64,000 nt of DNA from positions 248,001 to 312,000 of the forward strand of contig NZ_CP061313.1 of assembly GCF_018688235.1 (NCBI RefSeq). Reading direction: 5' to 3'. Positions 7,582 to 15,936 of this stretch are shown here, piece after piece (position 1 is the first letter of the stretch; every line of letters begins with the position of its first letter). The DNA comes from Polynucleobacter sp. AP-Nino-20-G2 (GTDB taxonomy: Bacteria; Pseudomonadota; Gammaproteobacteria; Burkholderiales; Burkholderiaceae). Below the pieces are notes generated by a model that worked only from the letters and a program-made list of their open reading frames with translations, did not search any database and was not told the DNA's origin. The position numbers and the translations under genes were made by a program.

Positions 7582-8542
7582 GTCTTCACCCGAATATTTT
7601 CTGAAAATTTCTGAGAGCCAGAGTCGTCAATATATCGATGCGGAGACGGTATTTTTAGCGCTAAGAGAGGCTGTTGCAAGTGCTGCTGAAGTACGAGGAT
7701 CGATGATTTGGCGAGAGCTACGAGGAGTGAAGTATCTCATTCGGACATCCGCCTCAAGCGCACAAAGAACTATTGGTCGATTTTCTCCGGAAACCCAAAG
7801 TATTTACGATAATTTTATGGCTCGTAAGCGTAGCTTAGAAGCGCGAGTAAGTGGACTTAAGGGACAATTAAAACTTCAGCAACGCTTAAATCGAGCTCAA
7901 CGTGTTGGGCGAGTGCCGAATTTATTGGTGGAGCTTTTGAATGTTCTGGAGAAGGCTGGTGTTGCTGAGCATTTTTTAGTTGTTGGGACGCACGCTATAT
8001 ATGCATATGAAGCTGCAGGGGGTGTTAGGGTTTCTGAAGGAGCCATGGCGACGCGAGATGTAGACCTTCTATTTGATACGCGAAAGCGTTTGGCATTTTT
8101 TTCCACCATTAAAAGCGAAGGATATTCCTTATTGGGTTTGATTCGCAAGGTCGATTCAAGCTTTGAGCTTGTATCGGATCGACTTTATACGGCACGCAAT
8201 AATGATGGCTTTGAGATCGATATTATTCGTCGCCCAGCATTGGAAATAGATCCCCACCCTCTCAGAATGAGTGAGGATGAGGGTGATCTGTGGGCAATGC
8301 AGGTTTCAATGGGAGAAAAGCTAATTTCTTCACGATATTTTAAGCAGATGATTGTTTCAAGCTCTGGAGAGATGGCCTTAATGCGCACCATTCATCCTGC
8401 CGACTTTGCCCGCATTAAGCTTGAATTATCTAAGCAACCGGGAAGGGATCCTAATAAGTCTGGAAAAGATTTTCTACAGGCCAAAATCATTAAGGCTTTG
8501 ATACATGAATATTTGCCACATTTAAATAATATTTCTCGTTAA
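7580..8542 (+). CDS. GSU2403-family nucleotidyltransferase-fold protein
   Basis: A 320-residue protein resembling the GSU2403 family, whose members carry a nucleotidyltransferase fold of unknown target. The central domain begins near residue 120 with LLVELLNVLEKAGVAEHFLVVGTHAIYAYEAAGG and contains ATRDVDLLFD, which has the acidic pair expected for a metal-dependent nucleotidyltransferase. A later IDIIR may supply a third acidic residue. The N-terminal 110 residues are basic and helical. The frame stays open upstream to 7439, but the ATG at 7580 gives the natural start and lies in the inverted repeat. Nucleotidyltransferase folds occur in toxin-antitoxin and phage-defence systems such as AbiEii, but no partner gene is visible here, so no function is assigned. 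Confidence 0.75.
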   Translation: MSSPEYFLKISESQSRQYIDAETVFLALREAVASAAEVRGSMIWRELRGVKYLIRTSASSAQRTIGRFSPETQSIYDNFMARKRSLEARVSGLKGQLKLQQRLNRAQRVGRVPNLLVELLNVLEKAGVAEHFLVVGTHAIYAYEAAGGVRVSEGAMATRDVDLLFDTRKRLAFFSTIKSEGYSLLGLIRKVDSSFELVSDRLYTARNNDGFEIDIIRRPALEIDPHPLRMSEDEGDLWAMQVSMGEKLISSRYFKQMIVSSSGEMALMRTIHPADFARIKLELSKQPGRDPNKSGKDFLQAKIIKALIHEYLPHLNNISR

Positions 8543-8559
8543 TCGGTTTTAATAGACCC

Positions 8560-9675
8560 ATGTATACCGCTGTTGATCATCAATTGATGAGTGAGGCCTT
8601 GGCCGAAGCTCAAAAAGCCCTCTATTTATCCAATCCCAATCCTCGGGTGGGTTGCGTCATCGCCAAGGATGGGCAGGTGATTGGTCGAGGCTATACCCAA
8701 AGAGTGGGCGGTCCTCATGCGGAAGTGCAGGCCTTGGCTGATGTGAGAGCAAAGGGCTTGGATCCCACTGGAGCGACGGTCTATGTCACCTTAGAGCCTT
8801 GCAACCATACCGGCAGAACCCCGCCCTGTGTTGATGCTTTGATTGCTGCCAAGCCGGCTATGGTCATTGCTGCCATGTCTGACCCAAACCCTTTGGTGGG
8901 TGGTAAGGGCTTAGAGCGTTTAAAGGCCGCCGGAACAGAGGTGCGCTGTGGCTTATTGGAAGCCGAGGCTAAAGCGCTTAATCGGGGATTTATTTCTCGG
9001 ATGACGCGAGGTTTGCCTTGGGTGCGAATGAAGATCGCTACTAGCTTAGATGGCAAGACTGCACTCCCTAACGGCCAAAGTCAGTGGATTACGGGGCCAC
9101 TTGCAAGAGCGGATGGTCATCACTGGCGCGCTCAAGCCTGCGCCATTTTGACTGGTGTGGGGACAGTCAAAGAAGATGATCCAACGCTCAATGTGAGGGA
9201 AGTAAAGACAGAACGTCAGCCATGGAAAGTGATTGTGGATTCCAAATTGGAAACACCGCTAAACGCCAAGGTGCTTCATCAAGCTGATCAATCTAGAGTC
9301 ATTCTGGTTTGCGCATCACTCGATTCCCCAGTCGCGAAAGAAAAAGCTGCAGCCTTTGAGGCTCTCGGTGTCGAGGTGATTGCTATGGCCAATGCTCACG
9401 GCAAAGTGGATTTACCAAAACTATTCCAATATCTCGCACAAGAGCGTCATATGAATGAAATCCATGTGGAAGCAGGGTTTAAATTAAATGGTTCTTTGCT
9501 TCGCGAAGATTGTGTTGATGAGTTGCTACTCTATTACGCCCCTTTCTTTATGGGTGAGGGTATTGGCATGGCAAACATTTCTCCTTTAGGGGTATTGGAT
9601 CAACGTCAAGATTGGCAAGTGATTGATCAAGATATGTTTGGCCCCGATATCCGTTTGCGCCTCATGAAGGCTTAA
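8560..9675 (+). CDS. ribD: Bifunctional riboflavin deaminase/reductase
   Basis: RibD carries out two successive steps of riboflavin synthesis: deamination of the diaminopyrimidine and NADPH-dependent reduction of its ribose side chain. The N-terminal deaminase domain (1-145) has the zinc motif His53-Ala-Glu55 and Pro80-Cys81 with Cys90 in PCNHTGRTPPC. The C-terminal reductase domain starts at RMKIATSLDGKTALPNGQSQWITG and runs to the end (371 residues in total). Length is normal. It is 17 bases downstream of the nucleotidyltransferase gene and 35 bases upstream of ribE. Together with the minus-strand ribBA-ribH operon it gives most of the riboflavin pathway. Confidence 0.96.
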   Translation: MYTAVDHQLMSEALAEAQKALYLSNPNPRVGCVIAKDGQVIGRGYTQRVGGPHAEVQALADVRAKGLDPTGATVYVTLEPCNHTGRTPPCVDALIAAKPAMVIAAMSDPNPLVGGKGLERLKAAGTEVRCGLLEAEAKALNRGFISRMTRGLPWVRMKIATSLDGKTALPNGQSQWITGPLARADGHHWRAQACAILTGVGTVKEDDPTLNVREVKTERQPWKVIVDSKLETPLNAKVLHQADQSRVILVCASLDSPVAKEKAAAFEALGVEVIAMANAHGKVDLPKLFQYLAQERHMNEIHVEAGFKLNGSLLREDCVDELLLYYAPFFMGEGIGMANISPLGVLDQRQDWQVIDQDMFGPDIRLRLMKA

Positions 9676-9710
9676 TTTTTATTAAAAGCATTACAACTTA
9701 AAATCCTACT

Positions 9711-10328
9711 ATGTTTACTGGAATCATCACTGCCGTTGGCAATATCAAAAGCGCTCAAGCAAAGGGCGATGGCTTGCATCTGTTGATAGAAGTGCCCGCA
9801 GGGTATCTCGATGATGTGGCTCTCGGCGACAGCATTGCAATTCAAGGTGCATGCATGACTGCCACCCAATTGACTGAGAATAGCTTTGCCTTGGACATTT
9901 CTCGTGAGTCTTTGAATAAGACAGTAGGCCTCGATAAAGTGGGTCCTGTAAATCTAGAAAAGGCACTACGCCTGAATGATCGTCTAGGTGGTCACTTAGT
10001 GAGTGGGCACGTTGATGGGGTAGGTAAGGTGACGCAGTTTGCGGCTGTGGCTCAAGATGCTTATGGTTCATGGTTGCTACAAATTGAGGCACCCAAAGAA
10101 CTCGCGCCATTCTTAGCTTACAAAGGATCAATTGTCGTGAATGGTGTTTCACTGACAGTCAATCAAACGCAAGATACTCAAGATGCTTGCTTGGTCGATA
10201 TCAATATCATCCCCCACACGCTTGAGAACACCACATTAGGGAAGTTAAAACAAGGCGATGCTGCCAATCTAGAGATTGATTTGATCGCGCGTTATGTAGC
10301 GCGGATGTTAAGCAAATCTACCGTTTGA
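9711..10328 (+). CDS. ribE: Riboflavin synthase, alpha subunit
   Basis: This enzyme disproportionates two molecules of lumazine to riboflavin and the ribitylaminouracil precursor. The two tandem lumazine-binding repeats are visible: MFTGIITAVGNI with GDSIAIQGACMT in the first half, and LGGHLVSGHVDGVGKV with GSIVVNGVSLTVN in the second. Length (205 residues) is normal. The gene follows ribD closely. Its last 37 bases overlap the 3' end of a small antitoxin-like gene on the opposite strand. Confidence 0.96.
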   Translation: MFTGIITAVGNIKSAQAKGDGLHLLIEVPAGYLDDVALGDSIAIQGACMTATQLTENSFALDISRESLNKTVGLDKVGPVNLEKALRLNDRLGGHLVSGHVDGVGKVTQFAAVAQDAYGSWLLQIEAPKELAPFLAYKGSIVVNGVSLTVNQTQDTQDACLVDINIIPHTLENTTLGKLKQGDAANLEIDLIARYVARMLSKSTV

Positions 10329-10507
10329 CGATTAATTGTTGAAACTTTAATTAAGGCCTCGTAGGTGCTTGAGGGTATTAGATAAGCTCTAATTCTGCCA
10401 TTTTTTGTGAGACCAATCGGTTGCAACTTCACAAGACCAAAGACGCCATCGAAGTCTTGGTTTAGCTTGTATACCGGAATCTTTTTAACTGCGGATTTTT
10501 TGGGCAT
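10292..10507 (-). CDS. Orphan Phd/YefM-type antitoxin
   Basis: A 71-residue protein starting MPKKSAVKKIPVYKLN. The central stretch PIGLTKNGRIRAYLIPSSTYEAL fits the Phd/YefM antitoxin pattern (PI-TRNG--AVLV---YE-L). Such proteins bind their own promoter and neutralise a Doc-, YoeB- or RelE-like toxin. No toxin gene is adjacent on this strand. The start at 10507 is chosen because the domain begins there. A good -10 sequence, TATAAT, ends six bases before the ATG, so the transcript may be nearly leaderless. The frame is open further upstream to 10666, but that part overlaps the higB gene on the other strand. Confidence 0.6.
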   Translation of the reverse strand: MPKKSAVKKIPVYKLNQDFDGVFGLVKLQPIGLTKNGRIRAYLIPSSTYEALIKVSTINRQTVDLLNIRAT

Positions 10508-10620
10508 ATCCAAATTATAAGAGTCGCGATTGCTGCGGAAACCGTATAGTCTGGCAGGTTTTAAGCCCTTACTACCAATAGTCCCAATTTTGGAAGTTAC
10601 ATCAAGAGGCCGAGCAACCC

Positions 10621-10863
10621 TTGAAATCTTGGTACGACGAGGCAGTGAAGGCTGATTGGCAATCACCCCAAGATATTAAGAGTCAGTATAGAAATGCAAG
10701 TTTCATTGCTAATAACCGAGTGGTTTTTAATATCAAAGGAAATAAATATCGCTTAATTGTTGCAATAGCCTATCGCTTTGGTGCTCTCTACATTAAGTTC
10801 ATTGGGACTCACGCAGAGTATGACAAGGTTAATGCCAAGACAATTGAGATGGAGGTCATATGA
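10621..10863 (+). CDS. higB: HigB-family mRNA interferase toxin, N-terminally truncated
   Basis: HigB toxins cleave mRNA on the ribosome. Residues KSWYDEAVKADWQSPQDIKSQYR, VVFNIKGNKYRLIVAIAYRFG and YIKFIGTHAEYDK are the hallmarks of the family. The recognisable homology continues upstream of the TTG start (codons reading QFWKLHQEAEQPL, from 10585), but is cut by an in-frame TAG at 10579-10581 and has no usable ATG. The usual first 12 or so residues (MRVI...) are gone. At 80 residues it lacks the first strand of the fold, so it may be inactive. The antitoxin gene higA overlaps it by four bases (ATGA). Confidence 0.7.
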   Translation: MKSWYDEAVKADWQSPQDIKSQYRNASFIANNRVVFNIKGNKYRLIVAIAYRFGALYIKFIGTHAEYDKVNAKTIEMEVI

Positions 10864-11228
10864 AGGAACTGAAACCGATTCGAAATGATGCGGAATATAA
10901 ATCTGCGTTAGCAGAGATTTCTCAGTTGATTGACAAGGAGCCAGCTCCCGGTAGCAAAAAGGCGGATAGATTCGAGGTTCTTCTAATGCTGGTGGAGGTT
11001 TATGAAGCAAAGCACTACCTAATCTCCCTGCCTGATCCAATCGAGGCTATTAAATTTAGAGTGGAGCAAGCTGGGTTAAAGCCAAAAGACCTTCAACCTA
11101 TGATTGGCGGATTAAATCGGGTGTACGAAATACTGAATCGTAAAAGACCGCTGACATTAAAGATGATTTGGAATTTACATACCATGCTGGGAATTCCCGC
11201 TGAAAGTTTGATTCAGCAGGGCGCGTAA
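10860..11228 (+). CDS. higA: HigA-family antitoxin with helix-turn-helix domain
   Basis: A 122-residue protein of the HigA type that pairs with the HigB fragment just upstream. Residues 25-60 form an acidic helical region, and residues 65-118 a helix-turn-helix domain (AIKFRVEQAGLKPKDLQPMIGGLNRVYEILNRKRPLTLKMIWNLHTMLGIP). HigA neutralises HigB and normally represses the operon. The start ATG overlaps the higB stop. It converges on queC with only three bases between the stop codons. It is intact although its toxin partner looks damaged. Confidence 0.8.
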   Translation: MKELKPIRNDAEYKSALAEISQLIDKEPAPGSKKADRFEVLLMLVEVYEAKHYLISLPDPIEAIKFRVEQAGLKPKDLQPMIGGLNRVYEILNRKRPLTLKMIWNLHTMLGIPAESLIQQGA

Positions 11229-11231
11229 TTT

Positions 11232-11978
11232 TTAATTAGACGATGTTTGATAGCGCGTCGGATCGCTCAGATTGGCCTGTTTAAAGCCTGCATGCCTTAG
11301 GCGACAGGACTCGCATTCACCGCAGGCTTCACCCAAATCATTAGCCTGGTAGCAGGAAACAGTTTGTGAATAATCTACCCCTAGCGTAGTGCCAAGTTGA
11401 ATGATTTCCGCTTTACTCATGCTGATGATGGGCGCGTGTACCCGAAAGCGATTTTCATCATTGATAGCTTCTACGCCAGCCTTGGTGGCTAGGTTGGCCA
11501 TAGCCTCGAATGAGGCAACGTATTCTGGGCGGCAATCTGGATAGCCAGAGTAATCCACCGCATTGGCGCCGTAAAAGATATCTAGTCCACCCAGTGACTC
11601 TGCCCAGCCTAATGCTAGTGAAAGCAAGATGGTATTACGGGCAGGTACATAGGTAACGGGAATTTCTTGATCCTTGCCCGGAGTAATAGGTACATCAATG
11701 CTGGAGTCTGTTAAGGCGGAGCCACCAAAACGCGTGAGATCTAAGTTCACTACCTCATGGCGAACGACGCCCATTTTCTTGGCAATATGTTTGGCTGCCG
11801 CCAACTCTGAGGAGTGACGTTGTCCATAGCCGACTGACAAGACGTAAGGAGCGTAGCCTAAATCCTTCGCTAGGGCGAGGATCGTGCTGGAATCTAAACC
11901 ACCGGAAAACAGAATGACTGCAGGAGCATTGGGTTTACGTGGAGCAATATTCTGAAAGGCGGCAGACAACGATGACAT
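11232..11978 (-). CDS. queC: 7-cyano-7-deazaguanine synthase
   Basis: QueC converts 7-carboxy-7-deazaguanine to preQ0 with ATP and ammonia, on the way to queuosine in tRNA. The N-terminal PP-loop ATP pyrophosphatase motif VILFSGGLDSST, the RNTILLSLALGWAE segment, the YSGYPDCRPE segment and the C-terminal zinc-binding cysteines (CYQANDLGEACGECESC) are all present. Length (248 residues) is slightly above usual because of a short N-terminal extension. It follows ybgF by 27 bases at the end of the tol-pal operon, a common arrangement. The partner queE is not in the window. Confidence 0.95.
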   Translation of the reverse strand: MSSLSAAFQNIAPRKPNAPAVILFSGGLDSSTILALAKDLGYAPYVLSVGYGQRHSSELAAAKHIAKKMGVVRHEVVNLDLTRFGGSALTDSSIDVPITPGKDQEIPVTYVPARNTILLSLALGWAESLGGLDIFYGANAVDYSGYPDCRPEYVASFEAMANLATKAGVEAINDENRFRVHAPIISMSKAEIIQLGTTLGVDYSQTVSCYQANDLGEACGECESCRLRHAGFKQANLSDPTRYQTSSN

Positions 11979-12005
11979 GGTGAAGACGTCTCTTTGTTAA
12001 TTGGC

Positions 12006-12731
12006 TTACTTCGTTGCAGCGATCAGTTGCTGTGCGTCTTTTGCTGACTCGGTGTCTGGATATTTGCTGATGATCTCGCCAAATGTTTTCTTGGCCGCTG
12101 CTTTATTGCCGCTTTCCAATTGCGCATTACCGAGTGTCAACATGGCCGACGGAATGCGTGGATGATTTGGATAGCGCTTAATGAGGCTTTGTAATTGAGT
12201 GATAGCGCCGGTGTAATCTTTATTGGCGTATTTACTATTGCCGCTCCAAAAGAGCGCAAGCGGTACATAAGGGCTCTTGGGATAGCGATTAACAAAAGCT
12301 GAGAAGCCTTCATCGGCCTTCTTCAGATTACCCGTCTGAAACGCTTTTAAAGCGTCGTCATACGCTTTTTTCTCGCCAGGCTGTACTGTGCCACTGACGC
12401 CTTCAACTGTGGCAGTGCGAGGCTCAAAATTACCCAAGCGAGTATCGAGATCTTGGTAGTAAGTCTTTTGGCTAGTGCTGATGTCTTCGCCTTGCTTCTC
12501 CAGACTTTCTACCTTGCCACGTAACTCTGCATTATCAGCCTTGAGTTTCTCAATCTGGTTTTGTAAATCCATTTGAGTAGTGGCGAGCGACTTACGTAAA
12601 TCCAAAATGGCCTTACGCGCATCATCATCGGCAAAGAGTGCCCATGCATTGCTAGATAAACAAAGAGTGGCAGCACTTAAACAAAACGCTCGTAAGAGCG
12701 TTTGTTTAAAAGAGTGATTGAGCTTACGCAT
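12006..12731 (-). CDS. ybgF: Tol-Pal system protein YbgF/CpoB
   Basis: A periplasmic protein that coordinates outer-membrane constriction with peptidoglycan synthesis at division. The N terminus has a signal peptide (hydrophobic LLRAFCLSAATLCLSSNAWA, cleavage near residue 31). A coiled-coil region follows (about residues 40-105, with repeated Leu, Lys and Glu), then three tetratricopeptide repeats (AYDDALKAFQTGNLKKADEGF, ALFWSGNSKYANKDYTGAI and AMLTLGNAQLESGNKAAAKKTF). The length (241 residues) is normal. It lies five bases downstream of pal. Confidence 0.92.
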   Translation of the reverse strand: MRKLNHSFKQTLLRAFCLSAATLCLSSNAWALFADDDARKAILDLRKSLATTQMDLQNQIEKLKADNAELRGKVESLEKQGEDISTSQKTYYQDLDTRLGNFEPRTATVEGVSGTVQPGEKKAYDDALKAFQTGNLKKADEGFSAFVNRYPKSPYVPLALFWSGNSKYANKDYTGAITQLQSLIKRYPNHPRIPSAMLTLGNAQLESGNKAAAKKTFGEIISKYPDTESAKDAQQLIAATK

Positions 12732-12736
12732 GAATC

Positions 12737-13234
12737 TTAGTTCGTGATGTAAACAATGTCAGCACGGCGATTCTCGGCCCAAGCGGCTTCGTTATCACCA
12801 TCTGCTTTTGGTTTCTCTTTACCAAAACTCACCGCCTCCATTTGGTCATCAGAAACACCCATTAAGTTGAGCGATTTGCGTACTGCATCTGAACGACGTT
12901 GACCCAATGCCAAATTGTACTCAGCTGTGCCACGATCATCGGTATTGCCTTGGATGATGATCTTTTGCTTTGGATTGGCTTTCAAAAAGCTGGCATGCGC
13001 AGAAAGTTGTTTTTGGTATTTAGTTTGAACAGTGTATTCATTGAAATCAAAATACACGCTACGTTGGAAGAGTGGGCTGCTTGGATCATTCCATGGCTGT
13101 GAGCCATAGTTACCGTTGCTACCATTGGCGCCATCAACATCATCTAGTTTGACGCTTGAGCAAGCTGCCAAAAATAATGCTGTTACACCAACGAGCGTGA
13201 GTGTCGCGGCACGGCGTGCGATAGAAATCTTCAT
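12737..13234 (-). CDS. pal: Peptidoglycan-associated lipoprotein Pal
   Basis: Pal anchors the outer membrane to peptidoglycan and works with TolB. The signal peptide ends in a lipobox, LAAC, with the lipidated residue at Cys25. The C-terminal OmpA-like domain (about 55-165) shows VYFDFNEYTV, IIQGNTDDRGTAEYNLALGQRRSDAVRKSL and the NRRAD motif that binds diaminopimelate in peptidoglycan. It has 165 residues, as usual. It is separated from tolB by 131 bases that hold a strong inverted repeat, so its expression may be partly uncoupled from the upstream tol genes. Confidence 0.95.
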   Translation of the reverse strand: MKISIARRAATLTLVGVTALFLAACSSVKLDDVDGANGSNGNYGSQPWNDPSSPLFQRSVYFDFNEYTVQTKYQKQLSAHASFLKANPKQKIIIQGNTDDRGTAEYNLALGQRRSDAVRKSLNLMGVSDDQMEAVSFGKEKPKADGDNEAAWAENRRADIVYITN

Positions 13235-13271
13235 GATCTGTCCTTTTTCCTACAAACGAAGTAACTAAATA

Positions 13272-13321
13272 AGCTAATAGCCAATATTATGCCTCTAAGA
13301 ACGCAATATTGGCTATTTAGC
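13272..13321. repeat. Inverted repeat between tolB and pal
   Basis: Arms AGCTAATAGCCAATATT at 13272-13288 and AATATTGGCTATTTAGC at 13305-13321 pair almost perfectly (one extra base in the right arm) with a 16-base loop. On the minus strand the hairpin is followed by TTATTTAG, a weak T-rich tail, so it could act as a partial terminator, an RNA-processing site or a stabiliser of the tolB mRNA end. Confidence 0.6.
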
Positions 13322-13365
13322 CGGAATCCGTCAGTAATTTACTGAATGACAGTTTTGGTGATTTC

Positions 13366-14673
13366 TTAGTCCATAAATGGACCCCAAGATGGCTGACGAA
13401 CATCGGATCCTGGGATGCTTAATACCTGTTTGGAGTTGCCATCTACGGAGACTGCCGCTAAGACCCGTTTGCCACCCACTTTCGTGGAATAGAGAACATA
13501 ACGGCCGTTGGCGGCAAAGGAAGGGGACTCATCACTCGTACCGTCGGTGAGTGCTTGTGAGTCACCCGTTGCCAGGTTGAGGATATACAGGCGGAATGCC
13601 CCACCAATATTGGCGATATAGGCTAAGTACTTGCCATCTGGCGAGATGCGCGGGGATGTCACAAAACCTTGTTTATAGGTAATGCGTTTAGCGCCTTCAG
13701 CTTGCTCACCTTCAGCACTCATGCGATAGATCTGAGGATTGCCACCACGATCGCTCGTGAAATAGATATAGCGACCATCCGGTGAATATTGCGGCTCGGT
13801 ATCGATGGTGTAACCACGGGTCAGGCGGTGTAAGCCAGTGCCGTCAGCATTAATGCCGTAGATCTGGGTATTGCCGTCTTTAGAAAGAGATACCGCGAGT
13901 TTCTTGCCATCCGGTGACCATGCAGGCGCGCTGTTGTTCCCCTTTTGATTTGAGAGGGAAATACGACGGCCAGTGGCCAACTCATGGACATAGATGACAG
14001 GCTTGCGGTCTTCAAACGAAACGTAAGCCACTTTCTTGCCATCCGGTGACCATGATGGAGAGATGATTGGCTCACCACTGTTCATGGCATTGCGGATGTT
14101 TTGACCATCCGCATCGGAGATGACTAAGCGATACCGCTTGCCTTCTTTAATGACATAAGAAAGGCGTGTCGAGAAGATTCCGCGCTCACCTAGTAATTTA
14201 TAAATAATGTCATCAGCAATTTTGTGGGCTACAGCACGCAAATTATCCGCGCTGGAGTTGAGGTTGAGGCCGCCTAAACTCAGAGACTTGCGTACATCAA
14301 ATAACTTGTAACGAATCTCAAACTGCGATGCGCCAGTTTGTACTACTGAGCCAACGACTAAAGCATCTGCACCACGCGCAGCCCAAGACTTATAGTTTGG
14401 TGTGCCTTCGTCACTCTCGCTCGCATTACCGTTTTCAGTATTTTTAAAGTAACCACTGCGCGCTAAGTCTTGACGAATGATTTCAGTAACGCTGGTCGGT
14501 AGCTTGTTTTCATCTTTAAAGCGCATCACGGCGATGGGATAGAGCGACTGTCCGACACCAGTGATTTCAATATTCATTTGTGCCAGTGCTGGTGAGCTTA
14601 GACCGGTCATCGACAGCATCACTGTCAATACCGCTATAACGAACGACATATATTTCTTAGCTACTTGCAACAT
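13366..14673 (-). CDS. tolB: Tol-Pal translocation protein TolB
   Basis: A periplasmic protein that links the TolQRA inner-membrane motor with Pal. The 435-residue product has a signal peptide (hydrophobic SFVIAVLTVMLSMTGLSSPALA), an N-terminal domain to about residue 165, and a C-terminal beta-propeller. The propeller repeats are visible as SPSWSPDGKKVAYVSFE, APAWSPDGKKLAVSLSKDG, EPQYSPDGRYIYFTSDRGG and SPRISPDGKYLAYIANIGG. Only three bases separate it from tolA. Length is normal. Confidence 0.96.
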   Translation of the reverse strand: MLQVAKKYMSFVIAVLTVMLSMTGLSSPALAQMNIEITGVGQSLYPIAVMRFKDENKLPTSVTEIIRQDLARSGYFKNTENGNASESDEGTPNYKSWAARGADALVVGSVVQTGASQFEIRYKLFDVRKSLSLGGLNLNSSADNLRAVAHKIADDIIYKLLGERGIFSTRLSYVIKEGKRYRLVISDADGQNIRNAMNSGEPIISPSWSPDGKKVAYVSFEDRKPVIYVHELATGRRISLSNQKGNNSAPAWSPDGKKLAVSLSKDGNTQIYGINADGTGLHRLTRGYTIDTEPQYSPDGRYIYFTSDRGGNPQIYRMSAEGEQAEGAKRITYKQGFVTSPRISPDGKYLAYIANIGGAFRLYILNLATGDSQALTDGTSDESPSFAANGRYVLYSTKVGGKRVLAAVSVDGNSKQVLSIPGSDVRQPSWGPFMD

Positions 14674-14676
14674 GCT

Positions 14677-15495
14677 TTAGTCCTTGGGTTTAAAGGTCAG
14701 CTTAACTTCTCTTTGAGGAATTTTGCCATTGTCGTCTTTTGGCAGACTCTCTGCCCGGGTAAGTGCGAGTAATACCGCGCGATCCCAGCCGGTATTGCCG
14801 CTAGAGCTCACTAGATCAGTGCTCAAGATAGCCCCATCGGGCGCAAGATTGACTTTAACGACTGCCGCAGGATTACCGCTAATGGACTCTGGGTTAAACA
14901 CAATGAGTGGTTTTACTTTCTTCACCACTTTATCTGTCCAACCGGGGGGCGCATTGCCGCCACCGCCAACGCCACTACCACTGGTGCCACCGCTACCACC
15001 TTCAGCACCGGCGGCTGCGCGTAAGCGTGCCAATTGATCGGCACGCACTTTTTCAGCAGCGGCATTGGCTTTGGTATCCGCAGGAGTGGCTGCCTTAGGA
15101 GACTCCACCTTCTTAGCTGGCTCAGTCTTTTTAGGTTTCTCTTTTTCCTTCTCCTTGGGCGGAGTTGGCTTAACTGGCTTGGGTATTTCTTTCACCACTT
15201 CTTTTTTAGGAGGCTCTTTTTCGACCTTCTTTTTCTTGATGGCGATGTCAGCCGCTTCTTCTTTCATTTCCGTTTTGACTTCTGGCTCAACGGGCGCCTC
15301 GACTTGCTGACTAGCATCCCACAGCTCAACCTCTACTCCGGAAGGCGTGGAGTTATTCCAGCTAATACCAATCATCAGAAAAGCGAGTAAACCCAAATGC
15401 GCGGCAAGCGAAAAACTAAAAGCACGTTTTGTACTTTCATTTTTAGTTAGACGACCTCGTGAGAAGTTGGGGCGAAAAGTGTGCGCGCTATTCAT
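14677..15495 (-). CDS. tolA: Cell-envelope integrity protein TolA
   Basis: TolA spans from the inner membrane through the periplasm and transmits energy from TolQR. After a cytoplasmic basic start there is one membrane segment (AHLGLLAFLMIGIS, around residues 32-46). A long Lys-, Glu-, Pro- and Ala-rich region follows (about 70-160), then a short glycine-rich linker and a small C-terminal TonB-like domain (VVKVNLAPDGAILSTDLVSSSGN). At 272 residues it is a compact version of TolA. The low-complexity repeat also produces spurious open frames on the other strand. Confidence 0.9.
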   Translation of the reverse strand: MNSAHTFRPNFSRGRLTKNESTKRAFSFSLAAHLGLLAFLMIGISWNNSTPSGVEVELWDASQQVEAPVEPEVKTEMKEEAADIAIKKKKVEKEPPKKEVVKEIPKPVKPTPPKEKEKEKPKKTEPAKKVESPKAATPADTKANAAAEKVRADQLARLRAAAGAEGGSGGTSGSGVGGGGNAPPGWTDKVVKKVKPLIVFNPESISGNPAAVVKVNLAPDGAILSTDLVSSSGNTGWDRAVLLALTRAESLPKDDNGKIPQREVKLTFKPKD

Positions 15496-15514
15496 GTATG
15501 AAAGACAAAGAGCC

Positions 15515-15934
15515 TTACTGACTCTTTACTGCGAGGCCAACACGCTTCACACCGTTTTCTTTGAGCTTTGACATCACCTCCATCACTACTTCATATTTGA
15601 TGGATTTATCAGCGGCAAGCACAACGGGTTGCTCAGCAGATTTTTCTGCTTGCGATCTAGCAAAGGCACCAAGTTCAAATTTATTCAAAGTCTGAACCGG
15701 ATCACCATCTTTGCGAACAATGACATTCTCATTGGCGTCGATGGTTAAAAAGACGGGTGGCAAAGATTGCACTTTTGCGCCGCCGACAGTAGGCAAATTG
15801 ACGACGCCAGGGTTAACCATTGGCGCAGTCACCATGAAGATGACGAGCAATACCAGCATCACGTCAATGTAGGGCACCACATTGATGTCGGCCATTGCCC
15901 GACGCTTAGAGGATTTTCTGAGTGAGCCAGCCAT
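15515..15934 (-). CDS. tolR: TolR, ExbD-type biopolymer transport protein
   Basis: TolR forms the proton-driven motor with TolQ. The 139-residue protein has one N-terminal membrane helix (DVMLVLLVIFMVTAPM) carrying the conserved aspartate in INVVPYIDVMLV, and a small periplasmic domain. It lies two bases downstream of tolQ and 19 bases upstream of tolA. Confidence 0.94.
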   Translation of the reverse strand: MAGSLRKSSKRRAMADINVVPYIDVMLVLLVIFMVTAPMVNPGVVNLPTVGGAKVQSLPPVFLTIDANENVIVRKDGDPVQTLNKFELGAFARSQAEKSAEQPVVLAADKSIKYEVVMEVMSKLKENGVKRVGLAVKSQ

Positions 15935-15936
15935 AC

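Noticed and set aside
14723..15390. Long plus-strand frames opposite tolA
   Set aside because: They are produced by the Lys/Glu/Pro-rich repeat of tolA read on the other strand.
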